From Ophiosphaerella korrae (taxonomy: Eukaryota > Ascomycota > Dothideomycetes > Pleosporales > Phaeosphaeriaceae): a stretch of DNA of 64,000 nucleotides. Shown one piece after another: positions 44,501-57,700 of the stretch. The first letter of the stretch is position 1; every line of letters begins with the position of its first letter. Location of the stretch: assembly GCA_028456385.1 (NCBI GenBank), contig JALNQF010000096.1, positions 1 to 64,000 on the forward strand, read 5' to 3'. A model generated the notes under the pieces. It was given only the letters and a program-made list of their open reading frames with translations, was not told where the DNA came from and did no database searches. Both the position numbers and the translations under genes were made by a program.

Positions 44501-46717
44501 AGATGTAATCAACCAAAGCCTGCACGTCTTGCTTGCTGCCACCGTTAAACGGCACTACTGTAAGACTGGAGAAGCGGGCGCCGTGCTTTTTATAAATATC
44601 TTGTACCCAGTCAACTTTGTCCTTAGAAAATGTGCTTGTAGTCACGATGACTCTCGCGCTGGCAGCTATCATGCTAGTCACAATTTCAGAACCAATTGAG
44701 TCTTTACCAGCCCCAGTGATCAAGACTACCTTGTTAGCGAATGTTACACCATCCAGTGCCGATTTCTTAAACCAATTGAGATAGGTAGCTGTGATCTCAT
44801 CATTCCTATACCAGCCGCGATGACTCTTCGTCTGTATCTCTGGAGCCCAGTTCAAATGGTCGTGGTATGGACTTGGTGTACGAGGCGTAGAGCCAGCTAT
44901 AGACGGGTTCGACATGTTGGTCTCCGAATCAGGAGGAGTCATAATGCTGAACTCGAATGGGTTGCTCTCTCGAAGTCTCTCATCGAATTTCGAGAGTATT
45001 GTTGGCGGCGACAGCGGCGATCGGGTTGGTCGTGAAACCTCTCGAATGCTTGTCACACCTTTATCATTAATTTCAAGCATTGGCATCATTGATGCGACAA
45101 AGCGCTTTAAATGCGGCGCTGTCTCGTCTAATATCGCCGATGCGCAGGCGTCTCTGATGGCTACTAGTTGTTGGAATGCCTCTTGCTCCGTTGGTGTGGA
45201 ATTCTTGCTTTCTGTCGCCTTCAATTGGAATTGCACAATATCCAGAAGCTGTGGAGTGGCGCAAACCCTGAATCGTGTGCACAAATCGTCATGTGTATAT
45301 TCTCTCTCTTTTGAGGGTGGCTGCAGCCGTAGAAAGAGGTCTTGTACAGCCCAGTTCCAGTAAGAATCATATGTCCGGGCTTTTCTGGGGTCGAAAGCTG
45401 GTATAATTCCCTGCTCATATCGATCGTCATGCTCGGCAGCCCATGCATCAAGCTTGCCTTGTAAGTCTCGAGTATGCTCCTTGGCCTGCTTCCCCTCGTC
45501 AACCAGGCCGCACGTGTCCTTTCCTAATCGCGTTGCATAGATTTTGTATAATGCCTCGCTCTCTGCCCGCCGCTCATTTTCAAAAGCCTGCATTACCTCC
45601 GCCGGGATAGCAGCAGAGCTAAGAGTGCCATTAGTTTGGGACGAGGTTTGAAGCTGTGCAGGATTGAATCCGATATCCTTCATCACTTGTTTGGCGATCA
45701 AGTCTATGAACAAACCAGCTTCTTTGTCATTCGACAGTCGGTTTTCTGGAGGGCACGAGATTATCGTGATTAACGCTCGATCTTGTAGCCCTAGCTGAAA
45801 TTTCCACGTGTTTTCTAAGTACTTTCGAATCCGAGCAATACTGAAACCTGTTGGCATCTTGGCAGATGCCACCTTTCCTGCCAGCGCATATATACAAGGA
45901 CCAAGTGTTGAGCCCTTCCCTGACTCTGTCAGGGCTGTGGCCAAAGCAGAAATTTCTAGGTCCTCTGGCTGATCAGGAAGCGAGCCAAACTCCTTGGCCA
46001 GGTCGCCAATAATTTCATTCTGAACTGTAGAGCGACCTTTGGTATGTTAGCGATGAGCAACAAAACCATGACAATTGCAAATTCCCAGCATACCTCCACA
46101 TAATTTTTTGATTGACTGGGACTGTGATATTTCAGAGGCGGGTTTTCTCAGTGCCATTGCCACTAGGCAGTTGACTATACTTATGGATGCCGGCGGTTGA
46201 TCTGGTATCGGTACATCTGGTGGATCTTCGACTCTCGCTGCTTTCGCTATGACCGGCTTGGGCATTTCTATCACCTTATCCTTGTTAGGGCATTTTGCTT
46301 CTATCATCATTTCTGCATCTACTGGGGTAGTGTAATAGATCTCATCATGATCTTTTCTATAACTGAGCAGCGTTCTTTCAATTCCGCAAGCTTTATCTTG
46401 CGTTTTATATGAATCGGAAGCTAGTGTTGTTTTGGCCATATTAGTAAGGGTTTCTGCAGGCCCAACTTCGATGAGCTTCTCAGATTGAAAATCTTGAAAG
46501 ATAGAATCCTGCGTTTTGATCCTATAGGCTATCAGCATGTTTTCTATTTGGGCAAGTAGATCACTCACCATTGCACCGGAAAGCAAAATTGATGTCTACC
46601 CATAATATTAAAAAACTCCCTATTTTGGCACTGCCCAGTGCTGATAACTTACGCCAAAAGTTCAACGACAAGCAGCTTCGTCAGCTCCGCTTCTGTTGCG
46701 GTGTACTGATTCCCCAT
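41569..46717 (-). CDS. Cluster-specific fatty acid synthase alpha subunit
   Basis: Exons 46653-46717, 46094-46521, 43694-46036 and 41569-43637 join in phase to 1634 residues. The alpha subunit of fungal type I FAS carries ACP, ketoreductase (KR) and ketosynthase (KS). Here: N-terminal MPT-linker (VEVGP-like IEVGPAETL), ACP with GGRSTVQNEI where the Ser takes phosphopantetheine (restored by the 46037-46093 intron), KR with VVLITGAGKDSIG and YAESK, and KS with GACATALES (active Cys) and SLHGTSTKKND plus HGLGAAGG (active His). The C-terminus ends at EEALLQRIF, with no sign of the phosphopantetheinyl-transferase domain found in primary-metabolism FAS2. This is the form seen in metabolite-dedicated FAS such as those of sterigmatocystin. 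It is divergent from the P450 gene with a 510-bp promoter. Confidence 0.92.
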
Positions 46718-47227
46718 GATGTCTTACTTCGAGCTCCCCGGGGAGGATTTTTACGTCAGGTAGGCTTCAAATTGGAAATAAACTATCTGAAAAGTAGATA
46801 TATATTTTTAATACGCATAGATTATGCAAATGGTTCACTAACGTCGAGTTTGCGGCATCCCAGATTTCCGGGCGCGCTTCGCCATACTATGGCTATCTCC
46901 CAACCCACGCCAAATTAGTCGCTATGGTGAACATAGTAAGCAAATCTTCATTTTTTATTTTCATCATGTTGTTGGATACGAGAAAGTCAGCAGGTGTCAA
47001 GCTTACGCCCGTAGGTGAGGACGCTTACTATGCTCACGAATCTATCGCATCATAGTGAAACCAAGCCCACAATATAGGGTAAAAAATCATGGGACGTATA
47101 GAAAACAAGGAGAATATAATAGGAGAACTCATGTGATATTCCCAATACCCCACGCTCACCAACTGTCGGATTTTCAACCTCTGCTGGAAATAATTCGAGA
47201 GAGTAATATCAAAGCTAACCTGCAATA
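46718..47227. promoter_or_regulatory. Divergent promoter, FAS alpha/P450
   Basis: 510 bp. It contains CATAGTAAGC at 46933-46942 and its inverse GCTTACTATG at 47023-47032, each extended to a 15-bp near-match (GTGAACATAGTAAGC against GTGAGCATAGTAAGC), and TCATAGTGAA at 47050-47059. The same words occur in the other divergent promoter of the cluster at 51.2 kb. Confidence 0.65.
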
Positions 47228-48824
47228 ATGAATTCGTTCAATTCGAATATCTGCGTTATTGTCGCACTGATAGCTATTATATTAATCATAGTAAGTCCAA
47301 CAGTCTCCCAGACTTCGAATAGCAATTTCCTTAACGTATGCAAATATATAGGCAATTATCGCTAAAGTTATCCATCTTGCTTTCATACATCCTTTGTCCA
47401 AGTATCCAGGTCCTTTCTTGGCGAAGTTTACAGACTTATATGCCGCTTATCATGGCTGGAAAGGGGATATTCACCTTGATATATACCACTGCCACCAGAG
47501 ATTCGGCAAGACAGTCCGCTATGGCCCAAACAAACTCCTAATAAACACATCTCAAGCCCTCCAAGACATTCATGGTGCAGCACCATCCGTAAATCCTAAG
47601 TTTCAAAAGGCTAGCGCATATATTCCGTTGATTCATCGCTCGCCAAACACGCTGACCATCTTGGGCGGGAAAGACCATGGTCGTAGAAGGCGTCTTATGG
47701 CCCAAGGCGTCTCGGAAAAGGCTCAAAAAGGCTATGAAGACCGTGTGCTTACCCATATTCAGAGGCTCTGTCACTCGCTATACAACGTTGAAGACGGTTA
47801 CGAGAAAGATATGTCGCAGTGGTGCTACTACCTTTCTTTTGACATCATGTCCGACATTGTTTTTAGCGCGCGCTACAGTCTGCTCGAGAATGAAAATTAC
47901 CGATATGTGACAAGGGCTATTGACGCAAGCAATCGGCGCATGTCAACCTTCATACAATTCCCAGCACTAGCTCGATGGAAGACGATGGACAAATATATAT
48001 TTAAAGACGCCCTGATCGCCCGGAACAGTTTCATTAAATTCGTGATGCAAGTCGTCCGAGAGCGGCTTCAGCGCAAGAGAGAGGGGTCAGATATCTTTGC
48101 CCACCTTGCAGCAGCCAAGGATCCTGAGACGGGCGAAGGATTTTCTCCAAATGAGATCCACGCTGAGAGCACGACACTTATCGTTGCCGGCAGCGATACC
48201 TCTTCCACGGCTCTTGCTGGGTTATTCTTCTATCTGGCCACGAATGAGGTCGCATATCAGAAAGCCGTCGAGGAAGTTCGATCTACATTCTGCTCTCAAG
48301 ATGAGATCACAATAGGTGCTAAGCTGGCGGCTTGTTCATATCTCCGAGCATGTATTGACGAATCACTTCGCATGTCGCCGCCCGTAGGTGGTGCTCTATG
48401 GCGGGAAACATTGTGCCCTGTTACCGTTGATTCAGAGAATCTTCCTGCCGGGTGTGATGTTGGCGTAGGGATCTACAGTATTCATCACAACGAAGATTAT
48501 TTCAAAGATGGATACAATTACCGTCCGGAAAGGTGGCTAGTCAAGAATGGATGCGAAGAGGCGAGAAAGGCGTTCAATCCGTTCTCGATTGGGATGAGAG
48601 GGTGCCTGGGGAAAGGTTTGGCAATGAAGGAATTGATGCTGACCATGGCCGTAGTCTTATTTATCGGTGACTTTAGGGTTGCTGGTGGTGAGAGTGGGTC
48701 TATAGGAAAGGGGAAACTGGGTGATGGCGTTGGAAGAGAGCGACAGGGGGAATACCAACTTTGGGATTATGTTACAGCACAAAAGAAAGGCCCAGTACTG
48801 GTTTTTGAGAAAAGGCAGTGGTAA
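47228..48824 (+). CDS. Cytochrome P450 monooxygenase
   Basis: Exons 47228-47290 and 47352-48824 join in phase to 511 residues. The first exon codes for an N-terminal membrane anchor (VIVALIAIILII). The protein then shows YPGPFLAKFTD, the I-helix oxygen-binding motif AGSDTSS, the K-helix DESLR, the PERW block (YRPERWL), and the haem loop FNPFSIGMRGCLGKGLA with the Cys ligand. It is a complete microsomal class II P450 resembling benzoate-4-hydroxylase-like fungal families. It shares a promoter with FAS alpha, so an oxidation of the FAS-derived chain is a reasonable role, for example introducing the oxygen at C-8 or similar; the exact reaction is inference. Confidence 0.92.
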
Positions 48825-49190
48825 ATTGTCGTATTAAACGGAAGTTGAACTAAATTTAGTACACAAATGTCCTAAGATCATCCACTTTCCGTAGTACGGT
48901 ACTGGTTGCTCAGCTCTTACTAAATTCCAAGTACTGCTGTCTAGTAAGATCATTTTATCATGCCTATGAAACCATATTGAGTTAATAATGATGATTTTAA
49001 AACTGATGTATCTATTGGATTTGAGTTTTCCATACCTTTATTATCAGTATTTTTGCTGGATTGATGGTTAGACGGGGCTTTAAAATTTCGCAACCTACTG
49101 AACGTATATGGAAGTTATATAAACGTGACGTTAGACCGCTACACAAATGCCTCGTGTAGAAACTAAGATAATCCTATACCTTAATTTCCC

Positions 49191-49233
<43 letters not shown>

Positions 49234-49940
49234 ATGCTAAAACTATAAATTTAGAAGTGATGATAGGCTTGATCCTCGCAGCTGGAAGATCTTCCACCTT
49301 CCAGACCATTTGCATTTCGAACTTAACCATTATTCATCGTTTAGGGCGACGAGTTAATAGAAAATGATAGCCTCCTAAACACCATTAAGATGATGGCAAA
49401 ATTCCTTAGACGATTGCGCCACTTTCTAAAATCTATAATTACTTCAAGGTTCCACGTAACTTTGAATACTAATGTTAACTAATAGATATAGACGGATGAA
49501 AAAAACACCTTAAGCAAAAACACCATTTTCAGTGTCCATGAATATTGCTCAAGAAGTATTATTATTGTATTTATTTTGGTTTTCGATGACGACGAGCATT
49601 AAAAAAAGTTAACGTCCGTTTTATCTAGCTTCGTTTTCTATACTTTGATTGCCGAATACAAAACAATTATCATGTGTGCCACGATAATATTTGGGCTATC
49701 ATGTGCGAGGCAACTCTTATCAAACTCCAAACAGCTATTGCAGGAAAATTTACGTACAGTAATAGAGAAACTCGTTCATCTATCGGTGTAGAGCAAGGTC
49801 AATAACAGTAGCACACGGACCAGGAAGGGTTTAATTGAGGGAGCGACTCCGACGAGAGACCATAACAACTCGGCATACATTGTATGTATTCGCAACCAGG
49901 GTTGAGCTAGCACATACTAATAGAATCGGATAGTCTAAAA
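48825..49940. other. Intergenic with GTA microsatellite
   Basis: 1.1 kb between the convergent P450 and aminotransferase genes. Apart from the trinucleotide repeat at 49191-49233 I see no gene or element. Confidence 0.5.
49191..49233 (+). repeat. (GTA)n microsatellite, about 14 units
   Basis: 43 bp of uninterrupted GTA repeats; likely length-variable among isolates. Confidence 0.95.
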
Positions 49941-51137
49941 TTACGGCGCATCTACTACTTCTCGCAGTATTTGCATCTCACTCAGAGGTTTGACAACCAC
50001 TGGCTGCTCAGGTCCAGCTATGTCATAGCACCAGCCTTCAGTGTCGACGGCACGCCCGCGCTGAATATCCGCAACTTGCGCCGCCAAACTAAGTAGCCGC
50101 ATTTTATCGCCTCTGAACTCAAATGTCTCGTTGGTAGATTGTCGAGTAACGCTCTCGACAGGAACAGCTGCCGCTGCCGTGCCCACAGCTACTACCTCAT
50201 CCAACAACGCGATAGTCGAAAACAGAACAGGTTTCCTCTCTACTTCCCAACCAGCAGTTAGAGCCAGGTTTACCAGACTATCGCACGTAGCGCTCGCGAT
50301 CGCATTCTCGGTTTCCGGCACGACCATTACATCCTGCCCATCGAGCCCAATTCTGTGCCCCACGAACCCACTCGTTGAAAATTCCTCTACATACGTCTGC
50401 GTCGCACTATCTAAATGGAGCGTAAGTCCATATCCTTGAGCTTTCGCTTTTGTGGCGTGCCTCCATACAGGTGCGTAGTTGCCTCCAACCTTATACGCAC
50501 CCATGCCTTTTGGCGCCGCACGATCAAAGTCCTCGAGCACAACGGATTTAGTTGCTGCAGCGCCGTGGTACGGAGCGATGGGGAAAACATAAATTGCAAA
50601 TATGGTTTCCTCTGGAGGACCGAGTGCTAGGTTGGAAGATGCACCAAAGAGGACAGGGCGAATGTAGAGGAAGGAATCGCCATGCGCTGGTGGTACATAC
50701 TCTGCGTTGGCTATGATGACTTTTCTTAGGCATTCAATAAATAGTTCCTGAGATGGAGCGGGTAGGCAGACGGCTTCAGCTGAGCGGGCCATTCGAGCGG
50801 CGTGAAAATCGGGACGAAAGACAGTGATCTTCTCATCTTGTTGTCGCTGGGTGCGAAAGGCTTTCAAGCCCTCATAGCATTGCTGACCATAGTTGAGACC
50901 CGGAGAGAGACCGCTGACCGCTATCTTTTCATCTGCAACAATGATTGGGGTAGACCACTTGTTGGTAGAAAGCGAGTGTCGGACTTCCACATGACCGTTT
51001 AGCGATGGGTTGGAATTGAGGGCCAAAGACAAGTTCTTCCAGTCTGTAATTTGTTAGTTGTAGGCATCAAACGTAACATGGGATGATTGACCAATATCCT
51101 TCTTGGGAGGTTTGGGGAAGATCTCGCGGGATAACAT
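49941..51137 (-). CDS. Branched-chain amino acid aminotransferase (class IV PLP), TOXF-like
   Basis: Exons 51092-51137 and 49941-51043 (48-bp intron) join in phase to 382 residues. These PLP enzymes exchange an amino group between glutamate and 2-oxo acids. The family blocks are GLNYGQQCYEGLKAFR, FRPDFHAARMARSA, YIRPVLFG, the PLP-binding Lys in GAYKVGGNYAP, EEFSTSGF, and GTAAAAVPV. The N-terminus is short (MLSREIFPKPPKKD) without a mitochondrial leader, so it is probably cytosolic, unlike the enzymes of leucine synthesis. Next to two FAS subunits it parallels TOXF of the HC-toxin cluster and the aminotransferase of the apicidin cluster, where it turns a long 2-oxo acid into an amino acid. Divergent from FAS beta by 342 bp. 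Confidence 0.92.
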
Positions 51138-51479
51138 CTTGGCAGCTACTGATCACATTGCAAAGACCTTCAAGGCACTGAATATGCGTATTCTACATTT
51201 CTGCTACTTTTAATACTGCTTACTATGTTTCATAGTGAAGGGAAGGGAAGGGCTGCTTACTATATGGCCGCAATGCATAGTAAGCAGGTTCCAGTAAGCT
51301 TGACCTCGCCATCGACCTAACATCAATACACAGAATGACGAGCAGAGTAATACACTACAACTCGGCTTTCAAAATGGAGTATTGCATGGTGAGATACTGC
51401 GACTGTGCACATGTGTGGATGACACGCTGCATCGCTCGACTTTCACAGAATCGAACTGGACGACATACGGGCTAACACC
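51138..51479. promoter_or_regulatory. Divergent promoter, BCAT/FAS beta
   Basis: 342 bp. GCTTACTATG at 51218-51227, GCTTACTATA at 51254-51263 and CATAGTAAGC at 51276-51285, plus TCATAGTGAA at 51230-51239: the same words as in the FAS alpha/P450 promoter. Probable binding sites of a pathway regulator. Confidence 0.65.
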
Positions 51480-54400
51480 ATGACTGATACGTTGGTGCTA
51501 AGCGTTGGCCCGCCAGGGGTTTCGAAAATCAAGGCGAAAATTCACATTCCAAATACTCTTTTAGCACAAGCCGAACAGACAAGAGATAGCTTTTATCATG
51601 AGTTAAACGCTACCAAAGAGAACCCGGAAACAGTGGTTGAGCTATGTTGCCTCTTCTTAATGCACAGTTTGCGAAACGATAGGGATACGACACAAAGATT
51701 AGTGACCGATCACATCTGGCAGTACATCCAAAATGAGTCTCTTTCGGGGATCGACATACATGATTACGCTATCCAACAGGACGAAGATCCAACACGACGC
51801 CAAAAGCTGATCAGGATCTATTCTCAGGCGAAACTCGAAATCATCGACAAGCAATGGCAATCATCCTCAGCCTTGCTTCGGGCGCAGGGAAACGGCGATG
51901 CTAGGATACATTGCGTATTTGGTGGGCAAGGGAACACGAGACATTATCTTGAAGAGTTGCGAGATTGTTTCTTAAGCTACCAGCCCATGATCGAAGATAT
52001 ATTTGGGCCTATTGGGAGCTTGTTGAAACACATGGCGGTAGATGAGCGTATTTCTGAGCAATATCCGTATGGGCTTGATGTTGCAACATGGATTCGTTCA
52101 GCGGACCTACAGCCACCCAACGAATATCTTATTTCGGCTCCTGTCAGCTTCCCACTTATCGGGCTTCTCCAATTAGTCAGATTCAAAGCGATTTGTATGT
52201 CCCTTGGAATAACTCCAGAGGAGTTCCCTAGCCGGTTTCAAGGAATATCCGGGCATTCTCAAGGGGTCATTGTGGCTACCGTAATTTCCACTGCTAGTAC
52301 CTGGAGCGAATATCTTAGCGCTGCTGTGAAAGCTGTGCGAATTCTTTTCTGGATCGGCGCCCGTTCGTTCCAAGAGTTCGCGAAAAGGCAATCTCAATCA
52401 GTCCAGACTAGAAGCAATATCCAGGGAACACCCTCACCCATGTTAAGCGTATCAAACATCACTCGGGAAGAATTGGAGGCTGCCATTTCTAAATTTAACC
52501 ACGGCCTTCCGTCCCATTGTCACGCACACCTCGCGCTGGCTAATTCCAGTCAAGACTTTGTCGTTAGCGGCTTAGAGCGTACATTAAATGCTTTGAATGG
52601 GGCTATTGTCGCGCCCAAGAAGACTGGTTCAGTTTTTAGTCGATTCTTGCCGATTTCCATACCTTGTCATTCTCCATTACTTGATAACGCTGTATGCCTC
52701 ATAGAGGCCGACCTTCAAGATGTGAAAATCTTGGCGGGGTCCCTCCGACATGCTATTAACTCAACGTCGCCAGGCAGTTCAGTGGGAAGCAACCTCGCCC
52801 CACAGGATGATCTAGTGCCTATTTTGATTCGATCGGTTACGTCTGACATCGTAGATTGGCCTAGCATTGTATATTCCGATGCTACACACATCATTGACTT
52901 TGGGCCAGGCTCCACAAGCGGTGTCGGAACACTCACACATGGCAACATCGTTGGCAAGGGAACTAAAGTAATCACGGCTGGCAGGCTAGTGAAATCGATC
53001 GATTCCGAGATCGGTTCACTTATTGATATTTTTTCGAGTAATAAACTCCGGTGGGGATCGGATTGGCGAAGAGAACTATCTCCATCTGTCGTGAAGGCAC
53101 CATCAGGTTTGGCTATCAAGACTAAACTCAGCCGTCTCCTCAAGCTTCCCCCAATTTTCATTGCTGGTATGACACCTACTACAACGCATCCAGATTTTGT
53201 CGCAGCGATTAGTAAGTTATGTACCTTCCATGAATCAAACGTTATTCTAACAATACCTCCAGTGCATGCCGGCTATCATGTTGAATTCGCGGCAGGAGGC
53301 TATCACAATGCCGAGTCCCTTCACTCTGCACTTATTCAGCTCCGAGATCTGATACCATTAGGTCGAAAGATCACCATGAATGTCATTTACGCCAACCCAA
53401 AAGCAATTTCGTGGCAAATCCCTTTCATTCGACAACTTCGTGCAGAAGGGTTCCCTTTGGCAGGCTTGACCATTGGCGGAGGCGTTCCGTCATTGGAGGT
53501 CGCGACTGAGTTGATTACTTCTTTGGGACTTGAACATATATCATTCAAGCCGAGCTCTGCTGAATCGATCAGGAGGGTAGTGGACATTGCGAAGAAGAAC
53601 GCCCCGTTTCCAATGATCCTACAATGGACAAGTGGCCGAGGTGGTGGGCATCACTCCGGAGAGGATTTCCATTCCCCGATCCTCGAAACGTACGCGGCTA
53701 TCAGGGAATGTCCCAACATCCACCTCGTTGCTGGTTCCGGTTTTGGATGTGCGGAGGACGTTATTCCATACTTCACCGGGGTATGGAGTCTGCAGTACAA
53801 CAAGAACTCAGTGATGCCATTTGACGGTGTACTTTTCGGTAGCCGAGTTATGATTTCAGCTGAGGCCCATACTTCCCACGGAGCTAAGGTGGCCATCGTG
53901 GACGCTGAGGGAGTCGATGATAAGCAATGGTCGAATACTTACCACTCTACAACTGGTGGAGTGATATCTGTTGTATCGGAAATGGGTGAGCCCATACATG
54001 TCATCGCTACCCGGGGTGCGCAACTCTGGGCGGAGTTAGACAAGAGTGTTTTCGCACTTGAGAAAAAGAAACGGCCTACTGTCCTCGCCGCAAAGAAGCA
54101 ATATATCATCTCACGCCTCAACAACGACTTTCAGCGGCCATGGTTTGGAAGGAAAAAGGATGGAACATCCTGTGACTTTTTGGATATGACATACCTGGAG
54201 GTCGTCAGACGCCTGCTCGATCTCATGTTCGTGGGAAAGTGGATCGATTCCAGTTATGAGACACTTGTGCAAAAGTTCGTGCAAAGAATGGAAGATCGAT
54301 TGGCCAGTCCGGATATCCATAATATTCAGCTTTGCTTGAATGAATTTTTGGTCAATTTCGAGCACGTCGAGCTCCTACTTCCGGAGGCATCTAAATCGCT

Positions 54401-57400
54401 GGTCTGCCCTGAAGATATGCATTATTTTATGCAGCTGTGCAGGTCTCCGGGACTGAAGCCGGTACCTTTCATCCCTGCGTTGGATGAACATTTTGAATCT
54501 TGGTTTAAAAAGGATTCTTTGTGGCAGTCTGAAGCATTGGAAACCGTTGTCAACCAAGATGCGGGCAGAACATTTATTCTACACGGGCCGGTAGCCGCAC
54601 GCTACACAAATAAGATTAATGAACCTGTGGGCGACATTTTGAACAGCATCAACCTCGGTGTCCTGGACCACTTGACGAGGTTGGAGCAGACTGTATCGCT
54701 TCCTGGTGAGAATAAAGAACCAGAAATTCCGACTTTAAAACACCTTACAGATCCGACACTAATAAAAGAACTCAAGTATCCAGCGTTTTCATGGGCGGCT
54801 GCTTTATTGGGCACTCCTTCGATCATACAACTCGGCCGCTTGATACAAAATCCCATTCGTAAATTGATCAGTGCTTTGAGCTTCAAGAGCATTAATATTA
54901 GCCTTAACATGATATTGTTCTTCGTTAGCGATGCGGGTCCCATAATAAGTGTGTCATTCGACGAGGTCCGAGAAATCAACATCATCATCACGACCAGCGT
55001 TACTTTATCTACAACCCCAATTCCACTGGTGCTAAGATACGTCTACGATCCACTCAAGAGCCACGCTTCGATCGAGCAAATAGTTGATAACCAAAACGAG
55101 AGAATCCGCAGTTTCTATCGCCAGCTATGGTGTCCTGAGTGCAACATTACACAGCCTCTCAACCGACATTCTGTGGTAGAGCGTGACTTTGCGATCGAAA
55201 GTCATGGATTAGTTGAATTCGCAAAGGTTATCGAATACCATCAGGGCTATAGTGTACCGGTTGATTACGCTATTGTTATCTCGTGGAATGCCATTTCCGA
55301 GCTTCTTGTCCATCATCCCATGGATTTGCTGAGCCTTGTCCACATATCCAATAAATACGAGGTGCATGGGCAACTCCAAATTGGCGACAAGGTTCACTCT
55401 AAAGCAAAAATAAGCGCTGTAATCATTCGAGATGCTGGAATAGAGCTCAAGGTCATTTGTAACCTTTCCCGGGGAGGTAGGCCTTTAGTCAACATTCATT
55501 CTCGTTTCTTGGTCCGGGGTAATGTCGACCAAGGCCTGGAACCGTTCCGAAATGACGTCCAAGGCCCATACGAGGTGAAGCTATCTTCAAAAGTTGATAT
55601 CGCCGTACTAGCCAGTAAAGAATGGTTTGTTCTGGCTGGCAGAAACACACTTGATGACCTGGATTTGACTAATGTCACATTACGCTTTGAACCCGATGTC
55701 TTGACCAATAATAAAGGACAGGAGACAACAGGCAATGTTTCGATTGTCACCGAGACAGGAGAGCTCTCTTGTATTGGGACCATCAGTCACTTCAGTACAC
55801 AGAAACGAGGCAACATCGTCATCTCTTACTTATTACGGCATGGCAAAGATCTTTCTTCTTTCACGCAGCAGCAAGAGAGCATCATTCATACTTCTACTTT
55901 CCAAGCACCAAAATGCAATGAAGCATATTCTCGTGCGTCGGGCGACTTCAATCCCATACACACATCAGAAGCATTCGCACAACTCGCAGGCCTCCCTGGC
56001 ACAATTACCCACGGCATGTACTGTTCAGCCATAGTACGACGAAAATTCGAAACCTACATCTGCAAGGACGTTCCTTCCCGTCTTCATTCGTTTCAGATTG
56101 AATTTACAGGCATGGTCCTCCCAAATGACATGCTCCATCTTGTCATTTCTCAGGTGGGCATGAAGGCCGGTATCGAACAATTTCAATTCGACGTGCAGTG
56201 CGAAAGAACGGGCGAAAAGGTTTTGAAAGGATCGGCATCCGTCTCTCAACCCTCAACGACTATTTGCTTTACCGGACAAGGCTCTGCCGCCAAAGGCATG
56301 GGAATGGATCTCTATGATACTTCAGCTCCTGCTCGTGCTGTATGGGACAGAGCAGAGGCATACTTTTTATCTCAATTCGGGCTGAGTATCCTCGACATTG
56401 TCAAAAATAATCCTAAAGAAGCAGTCGTTTACTTTGGTGGAGTGCGAGGCCGGCAACTCAGACGGAACTATCAAGCGATGCATTTCGAGATACCATCCAA
56501 TGGGTTGGGTGGGAAGCGAGAGTTTGTGCCAATGTTCCCAGAGATCCACTCACAGTCTACCTCATTCACGCATCGATCGCCGACTGGGTTGCTTCTGGCT
56601 ACACAGTTTGCCCAGCCGGCCCTGGCGTTGATGGAAATGGCTGCCTACGCAGATATGAAATCGGCGGGAGTAGTTGCTCCCGGTCATCATTTTGCTGGCC
56701 ATTCTTTAGGAGAATACATCGCTCTGGCCTGTAGTACCAACTTCATGCCGTTTGAGAATATGTTGTATTTGTTCCTCTGTCGTGGCATGACGATGCAGAG
56801 TGCTGTAGCGCGAGATGCTGCTGGAAGGAGTGACTTTTCTATGGTCGCTGTGGATCCGAGCCGGGTGGGTAGCTGTGAGTACTCTAGTCACTGGTGAAAC
56901 AATACGTCGCGCTGACACATTCTCAATTAGTCTTCGTCCAGAACGAATCGGCCTTGTCACAACTGGTGATGATGCTACGAGAAAAGACAGGCCTCTTTAT
57001 AGAGATTGTGAATCTCAATGTCCGCAGCAAACAGTACGTTTGCGCAGGCGACCTTCGCGCCCTTGACATCCTGCAGCGAATTTGTGACGATATCAAGAGA
57101 AGCAATCATCAAAATCCTGAAGAAAGATTTGCAGATCTTGTCACTCGACACGCTGGTATCACCAAAAATGTTCCGGCCGCCGAGATTCAACTGTCCCGCG
57201 GATTGGCAACGATCCCTCTCACTGGCATCGACGTGCCATTTCACAGTTCCTACCTAAGGCCTCGTATGGAAGCATTCCGGAGTTTATTGGAAGAATGTTT
57301 AGATTGCAATAGTCTGACGCCGGAGAGCCTGATCGGAAGATACATTCCAAATGTGACAGGGACGCCGTTTAAGATCGATCGGGCTTACTTTGAGGAAGTG

Positions 57401-57505
57401 CTGAGTATTACGAAGTCTGAAAGAATTCAACAAGTCGTGCAGGACTGGAACTCGTGGGAAACGAAAATTGAAAAGGAACGATCGTTAATGGTTGTCGGGG
57501 CGTAG
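51480..57505 (+). CDS. Cluster-specific fatty acid synthase beta subunit, TOXC-like
   Basis: Exons 51480-56868 and 56931-57505 (62-bp intron) join in phase to 1987 residues, close to the normal 2050-2100. Domains in order: acetyltransferase with FGGQGNTRHYLEEL and GISGHSQG (active Ser); enoyl reductase with PIFIAGMTPTTTHPDFVAAI, AGLTIGGGVPS and WTSGRGGGHH; a dehydratase with the hot-dog motif ASGDFNPIHTSEAFAQLAGLPGTITHGMY; and malonyl/palmitoyl transferase with CFTGQGSAAKGMGMD and FAGHSLGEYIALA (active Ser). All catalytic motifs look intact. With the alpha subunit it would form a dedicated FAS. HC-toxin needs such a subunit (TOXC) for its decanoic-acid-derived amino acid. Divergent from BCAT. 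Confidence 0.94.
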
Positions 57506-57700
57506 AATTTGTAGGTAAGAGGTCGCAATTGACCTCGTCCGTTCATAAAGTTGTGTTCGTATTCAATTGATCTTCCGTGTAGCCACCTGGTTTTCCTTTA
57601 TCCAAACTATTAGGCCTATTTTGAGAATATCCCGGTTCTCAAAAGCTGTGACGATTTTCCAGGCCGAAAATTTAAAAATTCTAACGTTTAGGTCAGCCTT

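Noticed and set aside
46047..46586. Reading the FAS alpha N-terminus as a separate short protein
   Set aside because: Introns at 46522-46652 and 46037-46093 join it in phase to an upstream ATG and to the long frame, restoring the ACP GGRST motif.
51121..51130. ATCTCGCGGG near the BCAT start as a TOXE tox-box (ATCTCNCGNA)
   Set aside because: The last base does not fit, it lies within the first coding exon, and there is no second copy in the cluster promoters.
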